A DNA stretch of 64,000 bases, taken from a virus. The stretch covers positions 1 through 64,000 of IMG/VR virus record IMGVR_UViG_3300017989_000082, one strand, 5' to 3'. The translations under genes and the position numbers were made by a program. Shown one piece after another: positions 47,492 through 58,300 of this stretch; position 1 is the first letter of the stretch, and each line of letters opens with the position of its first letter. The notes under the pieces were generated by a model that saw only the letters and a list, made by a program, of their open reading frames with translations, had not been told where the DNA came from and searched no databases.

Positions 47492-48001
47492 TTGCGGCTT
47501 GCGATCCGCTGGGCAGTTTATTTAGAGGTTAACAAGGGGAAGTCTGACTCTTACAATTGCGTGTATTGTGAGTCTAAGGGATTACAGAAGCAAAGAAATT
47601 GCGACGGAGATTTAACAGGGTATTGCAAACGGGGAGGTCATGGCTATTTTGAGTTTGAAGACCTCATTATCAATGATAAAGGGCAGGCCGTTTGTCCGGC
47701 TTGCGAAAAACCCGTTGAAATGCCCTTTAAGCTCCAACTTGGTAAGACTTTTTGGATATGGCGGTGCCCGGTATTGGAGATTGACCATTCGGCCATTCAC
47801 CTAATACAAATGGTTAACTGGTCAGAGGCCATGCACCAAACACCCTCTGGCCTGCCGCTATACGATGAAAGTAATTTGTTTTTTGAAATTCGCAATTTCG
47901 TTTTAAACGAGCAAAGAACTGCTCGTGAGGAAATGGAAAAGAAACAACCAAGCGATGCACGCAAAAGTAAACAGGGTTCCCGCCCCCGAAAGAGGCGTTA
48001 A
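47492..48001 (+). CDS. Tail chaperone extension (T-like), probably made by -1 frameshift
   Basis: The frame is open from the -1 position at 47474 through 48001, and its only start is a TTG at 47492 with no ribosome-binding site. In the -1 frame the chaperone continues GRLTQALRLAIRW... This region has Cys clusters (CVYC, CDGDLTGYCKRGGH, CPAC), a probable zinc module, and a basic tail. Position just before the tape measure is that of lambda T and its relatives. Confidence 0.7.
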   Translation: MRLAIRWAVYLEVNKGKSDSYNCVYCESKGLQKQRNCDGDLTGYCKRGGHGYFEFEDLIINDKGQAVCPACEKPVEMPFKLQLGKTFWIWRCPVLEIDHSAIHLIQMVNWSEAMHQTPSGLPLYDESNLFFEIRNFVLNEQRTAREEMEKKQPSDARKSKQGSRPRKRR

Positions 48002-48029
48002 CCCTGTTTTCTTTTTTGGAGCTTGATAA

Positions 48030-51000
48030 ATGAAAGACTTTAAGCTTTCTTTTAAAATTGTCAATGAGGCAAGCGCTACCCTCAATCAGGTAATCAAAGA
48101 CATTGATGCGGTAAAGAGTGCCTCTTCCGAATTAAACAGGGTCAAGCTTGGTGAGGTTAAACAGCAGTTTAGTCATCTGCACAAGCAGATGCTGAAAGTT
48201 CTTGGTGTATATAAGTCTATACGTAAGTCTTATATAAAGCTAGATAATTTTAAATTTGCTAAACTGTCGGGGGAAATTGGAAAAATTAACACGGCCCTCA
48301 AAACAATTCCAGAACAAGTGAAAGAAGTGAATAATGCTATCGCCACTATCGGTGCGGGCATGGCAGGGTCGCAGTTGCAGCTATCTTTGTCGTCTATGAT
48401 TGCCAGCCTTAAGGGGGCAATTGGCGAGATTGAAAGGGCCATAGTTCGCCTCGAACGAGCTTTTAGCGCAGCCATGAAAGCCATTGGTGCTTTAGGGTCG
48501 GCCACAAAAAAACAAGGAGCCAGTGCAAAACAAACGGCAGATGAATACACTAAAATGTCTAATGCTCTTGGTTTAACTGTTGGGCAAGTTAAATCAGGAG
48601 AAGCCGCTTTTAAGGGCCTCCAGTCTACATTCCGCGGACTGGCGAATGGCCTTAAAACTACCACCACTGCACACATCAATATGACTGCCGCTACCACGAC
48701 GGGCGCAAGAAAATCCCATGCTGCTCTTGCAAAAATATCTAAAGGAATAAAGGGAACTGCCGCTGCAAGTAAGGGTTTTGTTTCCACTGGCAATGTTATG
48801 CTGGATACTCTTCGTGGCATTGGCAGGGGAGCTCTCCAAGTAAATAGGGTCTATTCCCAAACCGCCTCCTCAGTACAGGGGTTTAGTGCAATAGCTTCTA
48901 GTACAAATTCAAGTTTGAAGGGGCTTGCCAGCACCCTTCTTTCTGCCGCTAAGGGTACATCGGGGCTAACGGAAGAAACCAAAAAGGGAACCGGTGCCGC
49001 AAATGAAAACAAAAAAGCGGCTCAAGCTATGGCGGGGGCCAACCAGCAGGTTGCGGACTCTGCAAATAAAACCCAAAAGGCTGTAGGCAGGCTTTCAAGA
49101 ATGTCTGTTGCCGGGTTTAAGGAAATGCTTGTTGGCCAAGCAATGTGGATGATTGGGTTTACCTTGTTGTTGGCCCCAATAGCTCTTTTTACAAGTGCAT
49201 TAAGGGATGCTGTTGCTGTTCAGGATGAATTTGCAAGAACAGTTCGCGTTCTTCGCCCTGCGTCGGGTGATATGGAAGACATGGCAAAGGTTACGGCTGA
49301 AGCCTTTTCTGCCATGAACGATGAGATGGTTAGAACAGGAAAGGGCGCTCAAGACGTATCAGAGGTTCTTTATCAGTTAGGTTCTGCTGGCCTTACAGCG
49401 GAAGAGGCAGTTGCCGCCCTTCGCTCAACAATGGATGTTATTGTCGGTACAGAAGCCGACGTTACGGCAATTACCAAAACTATTGCTGGAATTTATAATA
49501 ACCTCGGAAACCAAATGTATGAGGCGGCTGATGGCTCCATTCAGTTTGTCAATGCCCTAGATGCACAAGCGCAAGGATTAAAGAGAAATACAGATCTATC
49601 AAAGGGCTTTGCCGCTATTAATGACGTTTTGGTTGCCGCCTTCCGTGACCACCAGATAGAAATGTCAGAGTTAAATGATGGTCTTCGCTATAGTATAGCC
49701 ACAGCCAGTATTGCCGGTGTAACATATACAGAGTTGGTAGGCGTTCTTGCTACCCTCAACGACCACATGGTTAAAGCGGGTGTTGCAGGCCGTTCGTTTC
49801 AGTCTATGTTATCGAGAATAGTTAAAAGCCCGGTAGATTTTGCTAAAGCGTTTCATATTGAACTTCCAGCAGATCAGCCCCTTAATGTTTTAAATCTTTT
49901 TGAACAACTACATGAGCAATTAAACCGTGGTGTTTGGACAGTTGAACAGCTTGGTGAAGCTTTTAAGCGCACTGGTCTTCGTGGTGCCAAAACATTTATT
50001 ACCCTTATTCAGCATTTTAATGATGTGCAAAAAAATATACAAGATTTGACACATGATGTTACTGGGGCTGCCGAGACAATGGCAGATATTATGCTGGATC
50101 GCCCGGCCGCGGCCCTTGACAGGTTATATCAGGCGCTTGTTCAAATTATTAGAATTTCTCTTGATCCAATAATTAAAACATTTTTTGGCCTGATTAAAGT
50201 TGTAAATCTGGCATTTCGTTCTGTTTACGATCTGTATAGTTCTCTACCTATTCTGGTCCAGCGGTTTGTTGATCTTGGTATAGGGACCATAACCCTTGGT
50301 GCTTTAATTCTTGGCTTTGGAAAGCTTAAAAAGAGCATAGATATTGCCAAAAGAGTTGCGGCACTTTATCGTCTATCTATGATAAAGCTTAATACGGCCA
50401 TTAAAAGTGGTACTGTTTTAAATACGGCATATAATTTCTCTTTAAGGGCAATGAGAACAGCCTACCATCAGGTTACTAAAGCAGCCGCAGGGTTTGCGAC
50501 TACAATGCTACTGATTGCAAGAAATATAAAGGCAACGGCCCTAATCCCCGTGGCATATTTTCACGAATTAGCGGTGGCGATCAGTGCGGCTGGGATTCAA
50601 ATGGGGACTATGACCGGGCTGTTTGCGTTTTCAAATACCGCCATGATAGCTTTTGGCGCTACTGTTGCCACGGTAACACAGTTAGTATTGGCTTTTGTTG
50701 CTGGGACTACGATTGCAGTTTTAGCTTTTGCCGCAATGGTGTTTGGCCTGTCAAGGCTTGATGGGGCCATGAGGAAATCTGACCGAAATATAATTAAGTT
50801 TAATGAATCCTTCCAAAAGGTAGGAGACGCCAGCAAAGAATTAAAAACAAAAATACAAGATGAAGCCATTGAAGCGCAAGGCAGAATAGTTCGCAGTGTT
50901 GGGCTAGATCTTGATTTCTACTCCCGCCGGGTCTTTAACGCCCTAGAGGTTAATACAGACATGGGCGTTGCCCTGAGGGGAACAATTAAGCAGTTAAAAG

Positions 51001-54000
51001 ATAATACTAAGTTTCTTGAGAGGCTAAGGAATTCTGAAAACGCAACCAATGAAGCAAGAAAGAAATCCTTACAAACCTTAAATGAAGGCAGGTATAGAAT
51101 ACAGCAGGCGGAGTTAGCGCTCAAGGCTTATAACGAGCGCATTAAAGAGGTTGGCGCTGAAGGAACAACTGTTTGGGAGGCTCTTGGCTTTGCTATTGTA
51201 GAAAGTGTTCGTTGGGCTATTTCTGGAATTAAAGAGCTTATTATCTGGGCAAAGTCTTTGCAAAATAATTTTAATAGAAATTTTGCTGCCATTACCGACA
51301 GAATAACATATGCTGTAAAGTGGTGGTCTAAGTTATTTAAAGATTTGATTGGGTTTGATGTTTTTCAAGAGCTTGAAATAGGGCGCAAAATCAAGGGGGA
51401 AGAGGATGCAATTAAGCATCTTGAGAAAATAAGAAACGAGGCAGAAGCCATTATACAATCAGAGCCGCTTCTTTTTGGTATCAGGATTCCAGAATTACAA
51501 GATCTTGATAAAACCATTTTTGGTAAAAAGACTGAGGCTTTTGATTTAATATTTGCCAACATCAGCCAAAGTGCTTACGGAATCACTAAAGAGTTTGGCA
51601 AACAGTATGCTGTCAACAAGGCAATACTTGAAGACTCAAGAAAAAGGGCAGAAGCAGACGAGCAAAATCTTAACAACCATGATTTAATTGATGGCAAGAT
51701 GGAAGAGTACCTTAAACTCCTGAAAAAAGCTAATCAGTCACAAAAGGACCACAACGATCTTCTCGATAAAGAGATGAAGCTCTATAAGGTTATCAACGAT
51801 CAAGCCCTTAGTATTGCCAAGGGAATTGAAGAGTCTCAATTTATTGGACTCTATGAGCAGTTGTCCAATAAGGGAATTGAATCATTTGCTAAATTGGAAA
51901 AAGCAAGAGAGGACTTTAATCAGGAATGGATAAATGAAACACATAAGACAACTGCCAATACCCTAGCCAGTTGGGATAAGTTGTTTAGAGAAATGGCCAC
52001 AAAAGGGGAGCTCACTGTTGGCCGGGCCTTTGAGATGTGGAACACCTTCCAGAGTGAAGGTGGTGCGGCTATCAGTGCAGTTATTGGTAAAATTGAAGAG
52101 CTTAATACTGCAATAATTGAATCCGAAAGAAAGGTTCGGGGTTTAAAAGAAGAGTTACAAGAAATGGCCGCGACCAAATTTGAAGGGCTGCTTAAGCTAA
52201 GGGAAACCTTCGATATTGGTACAAGCGCTTTAACAAAGATGGGCAAGGAGATTGAAAAAAACAGAGAAAAGCTCGATAAATTAAAGCTTAAGGCTGCTGG
52301 CCTAAAAGATAAACTTGGCGATTTTGACGTTGGAAGATTTTCATATGATCCAAAAGAGTATGCAAAATACCAAAAGAAGATGGATCAGCTTGACAAGCTT
52401 CAAAATCGTTCAAATATGACTCAGCGCCAGTATAATAAATTACTGGTCCGCCAGCAGGGATTGATTCGCCAAGTGCAAGCCTTATATGGTGAAAATATTG
52501 TATTGCTTGAGGGAACCCTTAAGGGCTATAAGGATACCACCGCGCAAATAGAAAAGAACCTAGTTGCTGAACGAGAAATTGCGGCGCAAGCTGGAGATAA
52601 TTTTAATGTAAGGGCGGGGGCGCTTGAAAAGCAAAAAGCTCTTCTTGAAAAACAATTAGGTTTTATTCAGAAGGCAGCAGATAAAGAGGTTCAAATTATT
52701 GATCTGGCTGTAGCGGCTGGGTTAAAATCTGAAGTGGAAGGAAGAGATGAAAAGGCAAAGTTATATTGGGATTATAAAAAGCAACTTGAATCAGTTTATA
52801 ATGATCTAGAAAATACCCAGAGGAAACTGATTAATAATGAAGTTAAGCGCCAGCAAGAGCTAAGAGATCAAAGATTAAAGCAGCTTGATATACTTAATGA
52901 TCTTAATGAAGCTATGAACCGCATGACAGAAGCCGTGGTTATTTTCATTACGCTTTTGGCTGGGGATAAAGCTGGCCCATTGCTTGATGGTCTTCTGAGG
53001 CGGCTAGATAGATCAAAAGAAAAGGTTGAAGCAACAAGGGAAGCTATAAGGGAAATGTTGAGCGAAGGTGCTTCCGGTGCTCCCACTGAGGATATGTTTG
53101 GGGTATCTGATATCGCAGCTAAGGGAGACATGCTTGCGACAAATAATATTACAGGCGCGGCAACGGCGGCAGAGAAACTTGCAAATGAGCTTGCGAGAGC
53201 CAACAAAGAAAGCAGTGCCATAAGTGATTCAATGGATAAATTTGCAGCGGCTAATGAAAAATCTTCTTTGGGGGTTAGTGAGCAAACAGAAAAGATGATA
53301 AAGGCCACTAAAGATGCAGGGGCGCATTGGGCTGGTATATTTGATGAAGCTCTTGGTGATTTCATGCCTGTAATTTCTGCCACCGGGGAATACGAAGGCC
53401 ATATTAAGACTATTGTTGATGCCTTCCAAAAACACCGAAAAACACTTGTAGAAGTTAATGGCCACATGGAGGTAATGGATGAAAGTGGCAAAAGGTATGC
53501 ATTAACAATGGATTTGTGGGAAAAGCATTTAGATCGGATTAATACGAAATTGGCAAGCAGTGAGAATATAATTGGAAATAACAATAAAAAATCTGCAAAA
53601 ATAATTGAAAACTTTAAACTATCGCAAAGAGAAATAGAGGGAATGATATCTGGAATTAGTGAATTTGGTAAGCAGTGGGGTGCGGCAGCTGATGGGTTTG
53701 CTATTGGTGGGGCCGGTATTCCGGGCTTTGATGCTGGCTTTGAAAACGATCTTGAATTATATAAATCAAAAATAGCTGAAATTTTTGCTGCTCTACAGAA
53801 AGGCGGAGAAGCAACAAAAATAATTGGCGATCAAATAGTTTTAAACACAGAGAAAGGCAAAAGGTTTTCCATGAGCGTAAGCCTATACAGTAAGCTTATG
53901 GGTGAAGTAGCTAATAAAAACAGAGCCGCCGCCGAAGAGAAAGCGAGAGAGTTTGAGGAGCAGGCAAAAGTTAATAATCTAACCGCGGAGGCGGCTAAAA

Positions 54001-55178
54001 GGTTGGAGGCTAATAAGAATGCCGTAAATGCAATTAAAGAAGAAACAGCGAGATTGGCTGAAGAATATAGAAGAGCAAAAGAAGAATCTAAGGAGGCGTT
54101 TGACCTTACTCCCAAACTAGATCCTGCGGCCTTTGAGGAGGTTGAAAGGATCCACCGTGAGTATATAGCCAATCCTGATCTTTTTAAGCCAAAAATAAAA
54201 CCGGAAATTGATCTTTCGGAAACGTTTAGTTCAGAAAAAATAAATTTTTTAACTGCTGGGTTGTCGGAACTGCAAGCTGAAGCAGACACTATTGAGGGTT
54301 TCATGTCTAGAATTGGCTTAACTGCCTCTGATTCTATAAGTCAGTTACAAGTTAATGCAGACACTGCCGCAATAGCTATGAAAGAGTTTGGCTTAACCGC
54401 TTCTGATTCATTAGCCCGTTTACAGGCTGATGCAGACACTGCTGCAATGGCTATAGAAGATTTTGGTTTAACCGCCTATGATTCCATAGATCAGTTGCAA
54501 GCCAATGCAGACACCGTTGCAATGGCTATGAAAGAGTTTGGCTTGTTAGATATAACAATTCCAATTGAAGATAGAGAAGTTATTGCCGCGGAAATGGAGT
54601 TGGATAAACTTAAAAACAAAATTGCTTCCTTAGATAATTCAGTAATTGATATTCGTGTAAACTATACAAGGTCAGGTAGCCCGCCAGAGGGTATGTATTA
54701 TGGCGGTATTGCCAGTGGGGTGCCAATCAGGGTGACGGCCGGGGAGGGATATATACCGCCAGAGTTTACCAAGAAGAATCTTTCTATGCTTCGGGCGTTG
54801 AATGCTGGGGCGGCTGTTCCGACCGGCGGCGCTATTCCCATAGGCAGGTTTGATGGGCCAAGGGGCATTGACAAGATCAAAACTATTTTGCCAACTGGCT
54901 CTTTTGTTCTTAGCCAAAGGGGAATGGATGCTCTGCGGCAAAGCATTAATGATAGCAAGAGTCTTCCTGGTTATCAGGCTGGTGGCGTAGTGGCCAGTGA
55001 TGAAAATGATTTTACAGATATTGCCCCTATTGAAGAAATGAAAGAAGAGGTTGCCGTTTTCAACCTCACCCTTGATGTAGGTGGGCAGAAAAAGACTTAC
55101 CCGCTTTACGGGGATAGGGCAAATATTAACGAAATCAAAAATACCCTTGAGCGTGAAAAAATGACGAGGCTTAATTAA
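48030..55178 (+). CDS. Tail tape measure protein
   Basis: 2382 residues, by far the longest gene. Residues 370-720 match the phage tape-measure core (VQDEFARTVRVLRPASGDME...). Hydrophobic segments lie near 367-390, 750-775 and 880-915. Most of the rest is coiled coil. Near residues 2096-2170 there are three 25-residue repeats. If 1.5 A per residue holds, the tail would be about 350 nm long (2382 residues). That is textbook scaling, not measured. It sets tail length and is ejected with DNA. Confidence 0.92.
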   Translation: MKDFKLSFKIVNEASATLNQVIKDIDAVKSASSELNRVKLGEVKQQFSHLHKQMLKVLGVYKSIRKSYIKLDNFKFAKLSGEIGKINTALKTIPEQVKEVNNAIATIGAGMAGSQLQLSLSSMIASLKGAIGEIERAIVRLERAFSAAMKAIGALGSATKKQGASAKQTADEYTKMSNALGLTVGQVKSGEAAFKGLQSTFRGLANGLKTTTTAHINMTAATTTGARKSHAALAKISKGIKGTAAASKGFVSTGNVMLDTLRGIGRGALQVNRVYSQTASSVQGFSAIASSTNSSLKGLASTLLSAAKGTSGLTEETKKGTGAANENKKAAQAMAGANQQVADSANKTQKAVGRLSRMSVAGFKEMLVGQAMWMIGFTLLLAPIALFTSALRDAVAVQDEFARTVRVLRPASGDMEDMAKVTAEAFSAMNDEMVRTGKGAQDVSEVLYQLGSAGLTAEEAVAALRSTMDVIVGTEADVTAITKTIAGIYNNLGNQMYEAADGSIQFVNALDAQAQGLKRNTDLSKGFAAINDVLVAAFRDHQIEMSELNDGLRYSIATASIAGVTYTELVGVLATLNDHMVKAGVAGRSFQSMLSRIVKSPVDFAKAFHIELPADQPLNVLNLFEQLHEQLNRGVWTVEQLGEAFKRTGLRGAKTFITLIQHFNDVQKNIQDLTHDVTGAAETMADIMLDRPAAALDRLYQALVQIIRISLDPIIKTFFGLIKVVNLAFRSVYDLYSSLPILVQRFVDLGIGTITLGALILGFGKLKKSIDIAKRVAALYRLSMIKLNTAIKSGTVLNTAYNFSLRAMRTAYHQVTKAAAGFATTMLLIARNIKATALIPVAYFHELAVAISAAGIQMGTMTGLFAFSNTAMIAFGATVATVTQLVLAFVAGTTIAVLAFAAMVFGLSRLDGAMRKSDRNIIKFNESFQKVGDASKELKTKIQDEAIEAQGRIVRSVGLDLDFYSRRVFNALEVNTDMGVALRGTIKQLKDNTKFLERLRNSENATNEARKKSLQTLNEGRYRIQQAELALKAYNERIKEVGAEGTTVWEALGFAIVESVRWAISGIKELIIWAKSLQNNFNRNFAAITDRITYAVKWWSKLFKDLIGFDVFQELEIGRKIKGEEDAIKHLEKIRNEAEAIIQSEPLLFGIRIPELQDLDKTIFGKKTEAFDLIFANISQSAYGITKEFGKQYAVNKAILEDSRKRAEADEQNLNNHDLIDGKMEEYLKLLKKANQSQKDHNDLLDKEMKLYKVINDQALSIAKGIEESQFIGLYEQLSNKGIESFAKLEKAREDFNQEWINETHKTTANTLASWDKLFREMATKGELTVGRAFEMWNTFQSEGGAAISAVIGKIEELNTAIIESERKVRGLKEELQEMAATKFEGLLKLRETFDIGTSALTKMGKEIEKNREKLDKLKLKAAGLKDKLGDFDVGRFSYDPKEYAKYQKKMDQLDKLQNRSNMTQRQYNKLLVRQQGLIRQVQALYGENIVLLEGTLKGYKDTTAQIEKNLVAEREIAAQAGDNFNVRAGALEKQKALLEKQLGFIQKAADKEVQIIDLAVAAGLKSEVEGRDEKAKLYWDYKKQLESVYNDLENTQRKLINNEVKRQQELRDQRLKQLDILNDLNEAMNRMTEAVVIFITLLAGDKAGPLLDGLLRRLDRSKEKVEATREAIREMLSEGASGAPTEDMFGVSDIAAKGDMLATNNITGAATAAEKLANELARANKESSAISDSMDKFAAANEKSSLGVSEQTEKMIKATKDAGAHWAGIFDEALGDFMPVISATGEYEGHIKTIVDAFQKHRKTLVEVNGHMEVMDESGKRYALTMDLWEKHLDRINTKLASSENIIGNNNKKSAKIIENFKLSQREIEGMISGISEFGKQWGAAADGFAIGGAGIPGFDAGFENDLELYKSKIAEIFAALQKGGEATKIIGDQIVLNTEKGKRFSMSVSLYSKLMGEVANKNRAAAEEKAREFEEQAKVNNLTAEAAKRLEANKNAVNAIKEETARLAEEYRRAKEESKEAFDLTPKLDPAAFEEVERIHREYIANPDLFKPKIKPEIDLSETFSSEKINFLTAGLSELQAEADTIEGFMSRIGLTASDSISQLQVNADTAAIAMKEFGLTASDSLARLQADADTAAMAIEDFGLTAYDSIDQLQANADTVAMAMKEFGLLDITIPIEDREVIAAEMELDKLKNKIASLDNSVIDIRVNYTRSGSPPEGMYYGGIASGVPIRVTAGEGYIPPEFTKKNLSMLRALNAGAAVPTGGAIPIGRFDGPRGIDKIKTILPTGSFVLSQRGMDALRQSINDSKSLPGYQAGGVVASDENDFTDIAPIEEMKEEVAVFNLTLDVGGQKKTYPLYGDRANINEIKNTLEREKMTRLN
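54315..54539 (+). repeat. Three 75-bp repeats in the tape measure gene
   Basis: Three 25-residue units beginning GLTASDSIS, GLTASDSLA and GLTAYDSID, each followed by LQ...ADT.A.A..EF. The units differ by several bases, so the duplication is not recent. They add a regular helical segment and could change tail length. Confidence 0.8.
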
Positions 55179-56329
55179 TGGGAATTTTCCACTTCGACAT
55201 AGAGGGTAGTTTTAACTCCCCTAATTTTGGTCGCTCATATGTGTTTGATGTTTCCAATGAGCAAGTGCAAAAGCTTATGAATTATGCGCCGCGGGCGCAG
55301 GCCATGACTGCCCATTACCATAGCCGTATATCTGAGCGACAAACTGTAAGAGGAGAAGTAATTGCAGAATTGACATTTGATAATGTTGCTTGGTCTTATT
55401 TGTGTGGGGCGGCATTTGGCGAACGGTTGGAAATTTCTGGCTATGAGTTTGCCCCGGCGAATAACTCTTGGGGGGTGCTTGCCGGTACTCTTACAAATGC
55501 TCTTTCTATTGATTCAACCACATTTCAAATCACTGCTGAGGACTCTACGGCCTTTGATGGGGTTGATGCAGTCATTATTAACGATGAAATGATAGAAATA
55601 GGCTCAATCTCAGCCAATCTGACGCTTTCTTGTGTCAGGGGTGCCCAAGGTACTACCCCAAGGGCGCACGCGGCTTCAGACGCAATCTGGGGCCTCTCAG
55701 CGGCTATTTCGCGGTCAATTGTCATGTGCCATAGGGTAAAAACCGGCCCGTTTTGCCATTTGCCCACCAGTTTGACCACAGTCATTGATAGAGGCAATGA
55801 AATTGATGCCTATAGCGGAGTGAAAATACAGGAAATGACTTTTAATTTTCGCCCCGGCGAAGTAATTAAAACACACATTAAATTTCTAGGGGCAGACTCC
55901 ACCAATAATGTTGGCTTAGAGGATCTGGAAACTGTTGACGATAACGACATGGTTGGCGTAGGCGATATACAGATTTTTTCAAATTTTGAACACGAGTACT
56001 TGGAACAATTTTACATTACCATAGGAAACGAGCTTGAGGCTCCCAGCTTTATGTTTTCAGGAAGGGCGCAGAATTATTTCTTGAAAAGTACATCCACCTA
56101 TGGTACTCTGGCTTGGCTAGACGATGATCCGGATCATGTTCGCCAGTACGAGGAAGATGATCGTCGTCATTTTGGAATAGTAATACCAAGAGGAAACTAT
56201 AAGATGATTTTTAACTTTAACAATGTTCGCATTAATACACCAAGCCACTTCTTAGATGACGATTTAATCATTGATGATATTTCCCCTTGGTATAGTTATG
56301 AGCATCCTGTAATAATGTTCCAATTTTAA
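55178..56329 (+). CDS. Distal tail-like protein
   Basis: 383 residues, start overlapping the tape measure stop. Residues 115-180 contain a module found in phage tail proteins (STTFQITAEDSTAFDGVDAV, CVRGAQGTTPRAHA). The rest is beta-rich. Placed right after the tape measure, where the distal tail or baseplate hub is encoded. Confidence 0.68.
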   Translation: MGIFHFDIEGSFNSPNFGRSYVFDVSNEQVQKLMNYAPRAQAMTAHYHSRISERQTVRGEVIAELTFDNVAWSYLCGAAFGERLEISGYEFAPANNSWGVLAGTLTNALSIDSTTFQITAEDSTAFDGVDAVIINDEMIEIGSISANLTLSCVRGAQGTTPRAHAASDAIWGLSAAISRSIVMCHRVKTGPFCHLPTSLTTVIDRGNEIDAYSGVKIQEMTFNFRPGEVIKTHIKFLGADSTNNVGLEDLETVDDNDMVGVGDIQIFSNFEHEYLEQFYITIGNELEAPSFMFSGRAQNYFLKSTSTYGTLAWLDDDPDHVRQYEEDDRRHFGIVIPRGNYKMIFNFNNVRINTPSHFLDDDLIIDDISPWYSYEHPVIMFQF

Positions 56330-56338
56330 GGAGCCATT

Positions 56339-56758
56339 ATGGCGACAGAGTTTTCCAGCAATGTGTCAATAGCCGGGTTGGTCTTAGAGGTTAACCCTGA
56401 GACCTTCGTAAAGGGTCGAAAGGTTTTTGGCAGTAATAGTCGCACAACCGCTGCAAACCTAGTGTTACAGGAGACAGCCAAGAAATACCTGTTTACCATA
56501 TCAGGCATTACTCAAAGCCAATTTGAGGAAATTCAGAAGCGCGCCGCGCTTGACATGAATATAGAGCTTATAGATTTCATTCCAATTTCTGAGCGAATTG
56601 AAATTACCCGAACAGTACACGAGTTGCTTTCGACCGAAACCATTAGCGGCGAGACCATTTACCGTTATGTTCCAAGTTATCAGGTTGCTGTTATTGATTA
56701 CGAAGAAGAGTGGCGAAGCAACACGATGACATATAAAATCATATTGGAGGAAATGTGA
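56339..56758 (+). CDS. Hypothetical tail protein
   Basis: 139 residues; AAGGAGCC upstream. Alpha/beta; no recognised motif. Second gene after the tape measure. Confidence 0.65.
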   Translation: MATEFSSNVSIAGLVLEVNPETFVKGRKVFGSNSRTTAANLVLQETAKKYLFTISGITQSQFEEIQKRAALDMNIELIDFIPISERIEITRTVHELLSTETISGETIYRYVPSYQVAVIDYEEEWRSNTMTYKIILEEM

Positions 56759-56898
56759 CCCACACGAACACAACCCTATGCCCAAAGTGCAAACGCCGCA
56801 TGAAGCAGGTTCAGCGGGGATGCTGTGGAGGCAGAGAGTACAGCAATGTTTTTCGGTGCGCGGGGTGCAAGCGAAGCTATATTGTAAGGGAGAAATAG
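56755..56898 (+). CDS. Small zinc-ribbon protein
   Basis: 47 residues from a GTG that overlaps the previous stop, with GGAGG upstream. CPKCKRRM and CAGCKRSY give a four-Cys zinc ribbon with basic loops. Lying inside the tail operon, it may bind nucleic acid or assist assembly; role unknown. Confidence 0.6.
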   Translation: MTHTNTTLCPKCKRRMKQVQRGCCGGREYSNVFRCAGCKRSYIVREK

Positions 56899-56901
56899 GA
56901 A

Positions 56902-57276
56902 ATGATTGATGACATCCTAATGTTTTTCTTCATGCTACCAATCGCCTGCGAAGCACTCACTCAGGTCATTGGCAGTGGAAGCCTTTTCAAGAAGCCGCGG
57001 GAGTGGGTAGTTGAAAAGAATATCCCATTTCTATCAGAATTATGGGCTTGTAAATATTGCATAAGCGTGTGGGCGGCGGCTACGCTTACTTTTCCTTATT
57101 TTTACATCAAAACAGGAGGAAATATTACTGCCAGCAATATCTTGTTAACACTGACGGCCACCCTCATTGTTCACAGGATTTCAAATATTTGGAATCTCGT
57201 TTTTGATATAATACAGGAGTACAGAATAAACCGATGGTTGATTGATTTAACCGTAAAAGAAACGGAGGAAAAGTGA
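56902..57276 (+). CDS. DUF1360-like membrane protein
   Basis: 124 residues. Hydrophobic segments near 5-22, 55-70 and 78-100. CKYCISVW (Cys50-x2-Cys53 then Trp) is the signature of DUF1360-type membrane proteins. Function unknown; could act on the host membrane at entry or lysis. Confidence 0.65.
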   Translation: MIDDILMFFFMLPIACEALTQVIGSGSLFKKPREWVVEKNIPFLSELWACKYCISVWAAATLTFPYFYIKTGGNITASNILLTLTATLIVHRISNIWNLVFDIIQEYRINRWLIDLTVKETEEK

Positions 57277-57277
57277 G

Positions 57278-58264
57278 ATGGCAATTGAAGCTACTGATTT
57301 AAAAATGTATAAGAGCGCGGTGGTCAATGACGCCGACTCTAACGGTGGCCGGATGAGCTACAACGAGGTTGTCAGCAATCAAGCCACGAATCTGTTCCCA
57401 AACGTTACGCAGGCAGAGCGCACTGCTGGCCTCACCCGCTATCGGAAGGCGTTCTGTAAATTGCATGACGATGGGAATGAGGTACTCTACAACCACAAGG
57501 TGTGGATTCGGATTGAAACCCCTGCCGGTGATTACATCCAAATCAAGGAGGGCACCAATGAGGATGTCCAGAGCGAAGCCGACGATTACACCGAATGGTT
57601 GGGGTGCGGCACGCTGAATGCCCCGGCTAGCATTGATGCCACCAGCATTGATGTTCTGTTTGAAACCAACAGCGGTGTTCAGACTGGCGACGCCGGTTGG
57701 CTCAGTGATGGCACCAATGAGGAGTTTGTTGAGGTCGCCGGGGTTAGCTGGTCTGTAAATGTTGCGACCATCACCCTGTCCAGTGGCCTGAGCTATGAAT
57801 ACGCTGCCCATACTCCGAGTGCGCCTGTTCGCTACGGCGGAGTTCTTGAGCTTAGCGACACAACCAGCAGCGTTGATAGTATCTCCATTACTGGCAGCGG
57901 CACTTTCGATGAAGACAAAATCAATACCTATAATCAGGGCACTGTCGAGGATGATTGGGAAATTGAAATCAATGCCGGAGACACTACCTACACCTGCACT
58001 GGCACCAACACTGGCGAGCTCACTTCCAGCCAGAACATTGCCAGCGAGTTCAAGCCCAGTAATCCGAATGTCAGTGGCACGCAAGGGTATTACTTCAGAA
58101 TCCAGGCGCTGGCCTTTGGTGGAAGCTGGGTAGAAGGCGATAAGCTGAACTTCAGCACGCATCATGCGGCCAAGGCTATTTGGGCGAAGGAGGTCGTGCC
58201 TGCTTCTACTTCCAGCTACAGCAATAACAATCCGTATATACGCATGAGTGGGGAAAGTGCGTAG
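57278..58264 (+). CDS. Hypothetical tail protein
   Basis: 328 residues; GGAGGAAAA upstream. Beta-rich, Thr/Ser/Asp-rich, with a DVLFETNSGVQTGD-type module like tail-hub proteins of related phages. GC-rich codon use resembles that of the capsid and tail-tube genes, so it may be an abundant virion protein. Confidence 0.65.
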   Translation: MAIEATDLKMYKSAVVNDADSNGGRMSYNEVVSNQATNLFPNVTQAERTAGLTRYRKAFCKLHDDGNEVLYNHKVWIRIETPAGDYIQIKEGTNEDVQSEADDYTEWLGCGTLNAPASIDATSIDVLFETNSGVQTGDAGWLSDGTNEEFVEVAGVSWSVNVATITLSSGLSYEYAAHTPSAPVRYGGVLELSDTTSSVDSISITGSGTFDEDKINTYNQGTVEDDWEIEINAGDTTYTCTGTNTGELTSSQNIASEFKPSNPNVSGTQGYYFRIQALAFGGSWVEGDKLNFSTHHAAKAIWAKEVVPASTSSYSNNNPYIRMSGESA

Positions 58265-58300
58265 TTTGCTGTAAACATTATTTGGTAAGGAAGTGGCTTA

